Shown here: positions 62,901 to 64,000 of the stretch, in pieces
Numbering within the stretch: the first letter of the stretch is position 1
Layout of the letters: the number at the start of each line of letters is the position of its first letter
Source of the DNA: Siphonodentalium dalli
Taxonomy: Eukaryota; Mollusca; Scaphopoda; Gadilida; Siphonodentaliidae
Assembly (NCBI GenBank): GCA_032622095.1
Contig: CP136068.1
Coordinates: 150,607,365 to 150,671,364 of the forward strand
Direction of reading: 5' to 3'
Length of the DNA stretch: 64,000 nt
Translations under genes and position numbers: made by a program
Notes under the pieces: generated by a model
Databases searched by the model: none
The model's input: only the letters and a program-made list of their open reading frames with translations
Told to the model about the DNA's origin: nothing

Positions 62901-63228
62901 ATATAATACAGAAAAACCCCTAACCACGGTAGAAAAAGTTGGAAGCAGATATTTGAAGGAATATATACATAGATATATTCACGGTTCAGTTGTATAATAT
63001 ATTCAAGAACGGATAGGCCGTGAAAATTCACGGTTTGGCTGCAAATTGGTTCATGGTCAGGCCGTGAAACAATTCACGGTCCAACCGGTCCCCATTATGC
63101 CGGCATATTTCCCGTGAAATATTATATCGCTCATGTGAATGATCTAATTTTCTTTAAAGGAACTAGTTCCGGAATACTACAGGGCGCTACATATGTTTGC
63201 GAAGGCGATACTTCAGAGTCCATATAGG
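26596..63228 (+). CDS. BBOX1: Gamma-butyrobetaine dioxygenase-like protein, copy B (exons 1-11; last exons beyond window)
   Basis: The model is join(26596-26666, 27366-27493, 29399-29535, 37402-37460, 38019-38094, 46484-46528, 49519-49643, 52952-53092, 57107-57167, 59753-59806, 63160-63228): 966 nt, 322 codons, one unbroken frame with matching phases at all ten introns. Residues 1-115 or so form the small N-terminal domain with zinc ligands CRCEEC plus the His of SDHVG. The TauD-like double-stranded beta-helix follows, with HQD (iron His and Asp, human His202/Asp204), the flanking PPGVQFLHC and ITGGES. The CxCxxC type and the lack of a mitochondrial presequence favour BBOX1 over trimethyllysine dioxygenase. 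With two further exons like those of copy A the protein would be about 392 residues; human BBOX1 has 387. The cage Trp181 position appears to be Phe. Expected product: cytosolic Fe/2-oxoglutarate oxygenase of carnitine synthesis or a related substrate. Confidence 0.92.
26667..29398 (+). other. Copy B introns 1 and 2 (around exon 2)
   Basis: Intron 1 is 699 bp and intron 2 is 1905 bp. Apart from a G15 run at 28175-28189, I see no recognised element. Confidence 0.6.
27366..27493 (+). CDS. BBOX1: Copy B exon 2, zinc-binding segment
   Basis: The acceptor is ttttgttccaccag and the donor gtatat. The exon encodes YHSIWLRHQCRCEECYMHS, aligning with the BBOX1 motif WLRDNCPCSDC, so all three zinc Cys are present. 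It ends in a split Gly codon (G/GC). Confidence 0.93.
29399..29535 (+). CDS. BBOX1: Copy B exon 3, zinc His; GC donor
   Basis: The exon encodes GDDVKITWKNSDHVGIIPIS and a helix ending PLHHLK. The His of SDH matches human His82, the fourth zinc ligand. The donor is AAAG/gcaagt, a GC-AG intron. A GT four bases on would break the frame into exon 4. Confidence 0.88.
29536..31997 (+). other. Copy B intron 3, first part
   Basis: Contains a partial copy of the 300-bp repeat (30330-30790) and short TTAGCATA repeats near 29640. Otherwise nothing recognised. Confidence 0.6.
30330..30790 (+). repeat. Detached copy of the 5.9-7.6 kb tandem repeat
   Basis: Shares CTAAACACATTCTTATCA, AAGTTTGGTGAAATCGGCGA, AAAAAGTTACCCCTGTTAGA and the ACAGACAGACATTCGAAAAT junction with the copy A intron array. 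Confidence 0.75.
32006..33197. mobile_element. Non-autonomous hAT transposon, 1192 bp
   Basis: The 8-bp target duplication CTTATATA lies at 31998-32005 and 33198-33205. Terminal inverted repeats AAGTGTTCGCGCTG and CAGCGCGAACACTG match the common hAT end CAGTGTTCGC. Both subterminal regions carry clustered TTTAGCCAAA motifs. A G18 run lies at 32295-32312. There is no transposase open frame. Confidence 0.88.
33894..34303. mobile_element. Palindromic MITE, family P1, copy 3 (ends eroded)
   Basis: Retains CAAATCCAGTCGTAAGTCGG at the left and CCAACTTACGACTGGATT at the right, but the outermost TGTGACCCGCC is lost. The left palindrome is intact. The right one has lost most of its centre (TATATATAATAGAATGC). 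Confidence 0.8.
34304..37401 (+). other. Copy B intron 3, last part
   Basis: A 120-codon open frame (34707-35069) resembles nothing I know and I do not call it a gene. At 35330-35770 there is a cluster of GCGC and ATATTGCGATATT motifs. A 143-bp palindrome is at 36235-36377. Confidence 0.5.
36235..36377. repeat. 143-bp near-perfect palindrome
   Basis: The left arm begins ATATCCACACTTTTTCAGTG and passes through GATGACAAAACATT. The right arm mirrors it after a loop centred on CTTTAG. Probably a small foldback MITE. Confidence 0.75.
37402..37460 (+). CDS. BBOX1: Copy B exon 4
   Basis: 59 nt between ttttgattacag and gtgagc. It encodes SGLPESSYEEVMHSDLALL and the first two bases of Arg. It fills the family segment corresponding to human LPTLDFEDVLRYDEHAYK, and the phases (0 in, 2 out) fit both neighbours. 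Confidence 0.88.
37733..37905. repeat. TCA/TCG trinucleotide-rich tract in intron 4
   Basis: Mixed (TCA)n and (TCG)n runs, open in several frames (poly-Ser, poly-Ile, poly-Asp). These frames are artefacts of the repeat, not genes. Confidence 0.85.
38019..38094 (+). CDS. BBOX1: Copy B exon 5
   Basis: The exon encodes WLQQINDYGVSLLTGVPTEK followed by LGMTK. The donor used is CAAG/gtatga. The earlier CTAG/gtatga would shift the frame into exon 6, so the later one is chosen. Confidence 0.88.
38165..38410 (+). repeat. Dispersed repeat-like segment in intron 5
   Basis: Contains ACAAGAGCATCGCTAGAGCG, AAAGGGCCATAACTCTGG and CAAATGGCCGTAACTCATG. From memory this phrase type is very common in molluscan genomes. 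No second copy was seen in this window. Confidence 0.5.
38506..38753. mobile_element. piggyBac-like MITE, family P3, carrying half a palindromic module
   Basis: Perfect 16-bp inverted ends CCCTTTGAGTGCCAGG and CCTGGCACTCAAAGGG are flanked by TTAA on both sides, the piggyBac signature (TTAA target, CCC...GGG ends). One palindrome (CCAATGCATTCTC...GAGAATGCATTGG, about 38555-38623) sits inside; the second half of the module is absent. Confidence 0.85.
39061..42213. mobile_element. 3.15-kb non-autonomous element with 294-bp terminal inverted repeats
   Basis: Inverted copies at 39061-39354 and 41920-42213 are equal in length with only about two differences (end CCACAGGAGCTTGGAATTT). Both are flanked by TTATA, a likely 5-bp target duplication. 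The interior holds about four imperfect direct units with marker ATGGCCGCC (39590, 39755, 39912, 40110; 157-198 bp apart). No transposase is seen. Superfamily not assigned. Confidence 0.8.
42508..42552. repeat. (ACCATACAAT)n short tandem repeat
   Basis: Four to five units of ATACCATACA. The flanking 90 bp, 42541-42630 (TATACAAGTGATACAACGGA onward), is duplicated directly at 43184-43270. Confidence 0.8.
44302..44693. mobile_element. piggyBac-like MITE, family P2, copy 2
   Basis: The ends CCCTTTAACCAACAG and TTGTTGGGTAAAGGG are flanked by TTAA at 44298-44301 and 44694-44697. It contains the two facing palindromes of the shared module (44326-44395 and 44475-44548). Confidence 0.88.
44963..45563. 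mobile_element. TTAA-flanked MITE, family D, copy 3
   Basis: The ends TTAAAGGGGTACTGTACG and GGGTACAGTATCCCTTTAA match 5235-5581. It is inserted into MITE E. Confidence 0.8.
46199..46345. repeat. Dispersed repeat, family R3, copy 1
   Basis: Directly repeated at about 48290-48425: TTTTATGGCGCG, GCCACAGCGAAAAC, GTTGGCTTATTTGTGTCATT, GAGTCGATAATGTGACT. Class unknown. Confidence 0.65.
46484..46528 (+). CDS. BBOX1: Copy B exon 6
   Basis: 45 nt, phase 0 both sides: AVERIGPLHDNIYGK. The Tyr of IYG corresponds to aromatic-cage Tyr177 of human BBOX1. Acceptor ctcttctacag, donor gtgagt. Confidence 0.88.
46529..47220 (+). other. Copy B intron 6, first part
   Basis: Between exon 6 and the LINE fragment I see only interspersed-repeat texture, such as CACCCACCGAATTGC and TTTCGGGCGGGGGTGATC. 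Confidence 0.5.
47227..47798 (+). pseudogene. LINE reverse transcriptase C-terminal fragment, frameshifted
   Basis: Two adjacent open frames, 47227-47532 and 47538-47798, in different frames read like one LINE ORF2 tail: PSMIAEWNLS and PPPYFNTGQRRY, then CRLRNNCSDLNFDKYENYIS and the Cys/His motif CTCGNSCEDANHFFFSCPLY. That motif is typical of the C-terminus of several LINE clades. At least one frameshift is present. Confidence 0.75.
48290..48425. repeat. Dispersed repeat, family R3, copy 2
   Basis: See the first copy at 46199; identity is roughly 80 percent by eye. Confidence 0.6.
48480..48795 (-). pseudogene. LINE reverse transcriptase fragment, minus strand
   Basis: On the minus strand the translation gives EITHLGIHVSKQNFVRELSE and ADKM. 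After a frameshift it continues as NAGQYAGGITPTSCAIIYKT, IVLSKGLYGAEFLCGMSV and LEKIHRFCIKRIQNL. The order matches the region after the reverse transcriptase catalytic core of LINE ORF2. Dead fragment. Confidence 0.75.
49519..49643 (+). CDS. BBOX1: Copy B exon 7, HxD iron motif
   Basis: The exon encodes VFDVHVKPNPINAAYSDVKL, then HDHQDLP with the iron ligands His and Asp, and PPGVQFLHCL. AAY matches cage Tyr194. The Phe of VFDV occupies the Trp181 position. It ends in a split Thr codon. Confidence 0.93.
49649..50110 (+). repeat. Dispersed repeat, family R2, copy 2
   Basis: Starts six bases into intron 7 of copy B and aligns with 8464-8850. The tail of the family reappears at 50630-50690 (GAAATGTGTTGTTCCGTGAG), so about 520 bp has been inserted. 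Confidence 0.7.
50111..52539 (+). other. Copy B intron 7, middle part
   Basis: AT-rich, no exon or named element apart from the end of repeat R2. Confidence 0.5.
52584..52768. mobile_element. Internally deleted P1 MITE fragment between 45-bp direct repeats
   Basis: Retains TGACCCGCCATATCAAAT at one end and the central CCCTGCAGGGAGCCCCACAC, but lacks both palindromes and the other end. A block starting ACAACATGTCTTAGCACATA occurs on both sides (52542-52583 and 52770-52818). Confidence 0.75.
52952..53092 (+). CDS. BBOX1: Copy B exon 8
   Basis: The exon encodes FDPEITGGESTFLDLFFVVE and a segment ending FVRKHHS plus a split Lys. It corresponds to human TVTGGDSEIVDGF and the following helix LKKNNPQAFQIL. 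Confidence 0.92.
53175..53352. repeat. GAT/GAC trinucleotide-rich tract
   Basis: Imperfect (GAT)n/(GAC)n run starting about 80 bp into intron 8 of copy B. Confidence 0.8.
53581..53725. repeat. Imperfect 145-bp inverted repeat
   Basis: TCTACAACTCGT..CCAGTTTATA at the left returns as TATAAACTGGGAACTCGTTGTAGA at the right in reverse complement. Likely a small foldback element. Confidence 0.6.
53866..53993. repeat. (GA)n microsatellite
   Basis: GAGAGA run with CAGA and GATA interruptions. Open frames here are repeat artefacts. Confidence 0.9.
54238..54296. repeat. Hairpin with 26-bp arms
   Basis: CGTATTGGACCAATTAGACA then TGCCAC, a short loop, and the reverse complement with one mismatch. Confidence 0.7.
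54762..54818. repeat. Interstitial telomeric repeat (CCCTAA)n
   Basis: About nine degenerate copies of CCCTAA (CCCTAGCCCTAACCCTGG and so on). TTAGGG is the telomeric unit of many metazoans. The tract lies inside intron 8 of copy B. Confidence 0.85.
54963..55190. repeat. Left arm of a 230-bp inverted duplication
   Basis: Matches 59947-60180 in reverse complement: ATACTCATTGACGAGTAATT, GACAGACATATGAAAAATAT on the opposite strand, and CCAAATGAATGCCAGACTAT. Exons 9 and 10 of copy B lie between the arms. Confidence 0.8.
56126..56587. mobile_element. Palindromic TA-flanked MITE, family P1, copy 4
   Basis: Ends TGTGACCCGCCATATC and GATATGGCGGGTCACA with TA on both sides. Two facing palindromes, 56175-56247 and 56467-56535. 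Central part in the opposite orientation to copies 1 and 2. Confidence 0.88.
57107..57167 (+). CDS. BBOX1: Copy B exon 9
   Basis: The exon completes the Lys codon and encodes DNPVDMEIRKPHIMVNHRGQ, a beta-helix strand pair aligned with SKHKIIELDDKGQ of human BBOX1. A MITE begins at the eleventh base of the following intron. Confidence 0.9.
57178..57640. mobile_element. TTAA-flanked MITE, family E, intact copy
   Basis: Inverted ends TTAAAGGCCGATTTAGTTTT and AAAATTAAGTGGGCCTTTAA. Includes an internal hairpin (57401-57458, arms TCAATGGAAGGGGAATAACT). Starts at base 11 of intron 9 of copy B. Confidence 0.85.
57641..59752 (+). other. Copy B intron 9, remainder
   Basis: Contains a hairpin at 58219-58287 (arms AGTTTGATAAATTTGATTCA). 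Nothing else recognised. Confidence 0.5.
59753..59806 (+). CDS. BBOX1: Copy B exon 10
   Basis: 54 nt, phase 0 both sides, encoding LIGLNWQPALVGPLRVDE, matching human VVRINFNNATRD. Acceptor ttcgtcaacag, donor gtaagt. Confidence 0.9.
59947..60180. repeat. Right arm of the 230-bp inverted duplication
   Basis: Reverse complement of 54963-55190, with a G16 run at 60009-60024 replacing a short spacer of the other arm. Confidence 0.8.
60809..61047. repeat. 34-bp minisatellite, seven units
   Basis: Unit starts TACTAGTATAGCGCAGCATG and ends CTAACAACATAT. Units are essentially identical, with one extra T after the first. Lies in intron 10 of copy B. Confidence 0.92.
61718..61771. repeat. Perfect hairpin with 23-bp arms
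   Basis: GTTGACTATGCCAAAATAGT plus GGT, an 8-base spacer and the exact reverse complement. Confidence 0.8.
63160..63228 (+). CDS. BBOX1: Copy B exon 11
   Basis: 69 nt, phase 0, encoding ELVPEYYRALHMFAKAILQS and PYR. Paralogous to 904-972. It is the last exon of copy B inside the window; the next is expected about 1.7 kb downstream, beyond base 64000. Confidence 0.92.
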
Positions 63229-63398
63229 GTATGTAGCTGCACGTACATGTAACTCGGTAACATATACACAATATAATGTTCGTGTGTTGGCAATAATACA
63301 TTTTAGACGGGGCGCTAACCCGGTGCCATTGAATATGATATCCCGATAAAATATATTAGCCAGGTTTAGCCCACGTATAACTCACACCGTGCGTCAGC

Positions 63399-63530
63399 AG
63401 GGTATTATTACGGATATGGCAGGGTATTATTACGGATATGGCAGGGTATTATTACGGATATGGCAGGGTATTATTACGGATATGGCAGGGTATTATTACG
63501 GATATGGCAGGGTATTATTACGGATATGCA
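63399..63530. repeat. 22-bp minisatellite, six units
   Basis: Exactly six units of AGGGTATTATTACGGATATG plus GC, with one change in the last unit. The homologous place in copy A (about 1135-1155, CAGGGTATTGCTATGGAGAT) has a single unit. Confidence 0.92.
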
Positions 63531-64000
63531 CTTGTCAGGAACAATCAGATGATTTTGCGGCGCTAAACATACAAATTATAGATATCGGCCAACGTCTAGC
63601 GAAAAGTCTAATACATGTAGTCAAGAGGTGATGCATGACAAGCGGCCCACCATGCGACTACCCATACTCTCAACTGGATTCGAGCAAAATTAGATATGTG
63701 CTGCAAATTATATATGCTACACCTTTGACACATACAAGATGTCGTCATGGTAATGGCAATACAAGTTACATTTTGCACGTCCGTGTGGCTGATCCTGGCT
63801 ATTTTATACTGGGTTAACATCTATATCTTCAAATATGAAGGCACCTTCATTGATGGAAATTTTGGCTACAACGGTAGTTTTCATTTTCCTCCACACTTTG
63901 TTTATGCATCATGAACATGAATAGTGATAAACAAACATACACCTTGCTGATCACATGATCATTGACAACATCTGTAACTGATGCCTGGAACATGTCATTC

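Larger units (their letters stand above)
62550..64000 (+). repeat. Right copy of the large duplication (paralogous to 65-1710)
   Basis: Aligns in order with the left end of the window: intron blocks at 62550-62885, exon 63160-63228, and intron 11 blocks to the window edge. Spacing between equivalent exons is 62,256 bp. This marks the unit length of a tandem gene duplication. Confidence 0.88.

Overview
The window reads as non-vertebrate metazoan nuclear DNA: AT-rich, with short exons bearing GT-AG splice sites separated by long introns full of transposons. Short interspersed phrases around 38.2 kb and 46.6-46.9 kb, the tRNA-derived SINE and the mix of small DNA transposons fit a mollusc or other lophotrochozoan. 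That assignment is an inference from texture, not from a marker gene.

The only genes I can support are two neighbouring paralogues on the + strand. Both encode gamma-butyrobetaine dioxygenase-like (BBOX1 family) Fe(II)/2-oxoglutarate oxygenases. Copy A enters from the left and shows its last three coding exons (904-972, 2662-2766, 7845-7952), which carry the second iron-binding His, the 2-oxoglutarate Arg and the stop codon. Copy B starts at about 26596 and shows eleven coding exons up to 63228. These give 322 codons in one uninterrupted frame: the zinc-binding N-terminal domain, the HxD iron motif and most of the double-stranded beta-helix. Its last two exons should lie just past the right edge. 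The corresponding exon of A and B is 62,256 bp apart and the flanking introns align as well, so the window is almost exactly one unit of a tandem gene duplication.

Layout: 1-7952, 3' end of copy A, with a ~300-bp tandem repeat in its last intron. 8-26 kb, intergenic: two LINE fragments, a 3.4-kb foldback element built from TCTCGTTATAACGAGA arrays, piggyBac-like and TA-flanked MITEs, a TTGATTAATCAA minisatellite, a tRNA-derived SINE, and a complete short LTR retrotransposon without coding capacity. About 25.9-26.6 kb, a palindromic MITE directly upstream of a TATA box and the copy B start codon. 26.6-63.2 kb, copy B, whose introns hold a non-autonomous hAT element, a 3.15-kb element with 294-bp terminal repeats, a four-element nested MITE stack, LINE fragments, an interstitial telomeric tract and several minisatellites.

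No second gene system, CRISPR array, rRNA or functional tRNA was seen. The most interesting material is the tandem oxygenase pair, with one likely change in the substrate cage and a GC-AG intron, and a palindromic module found inside three different MITE families.
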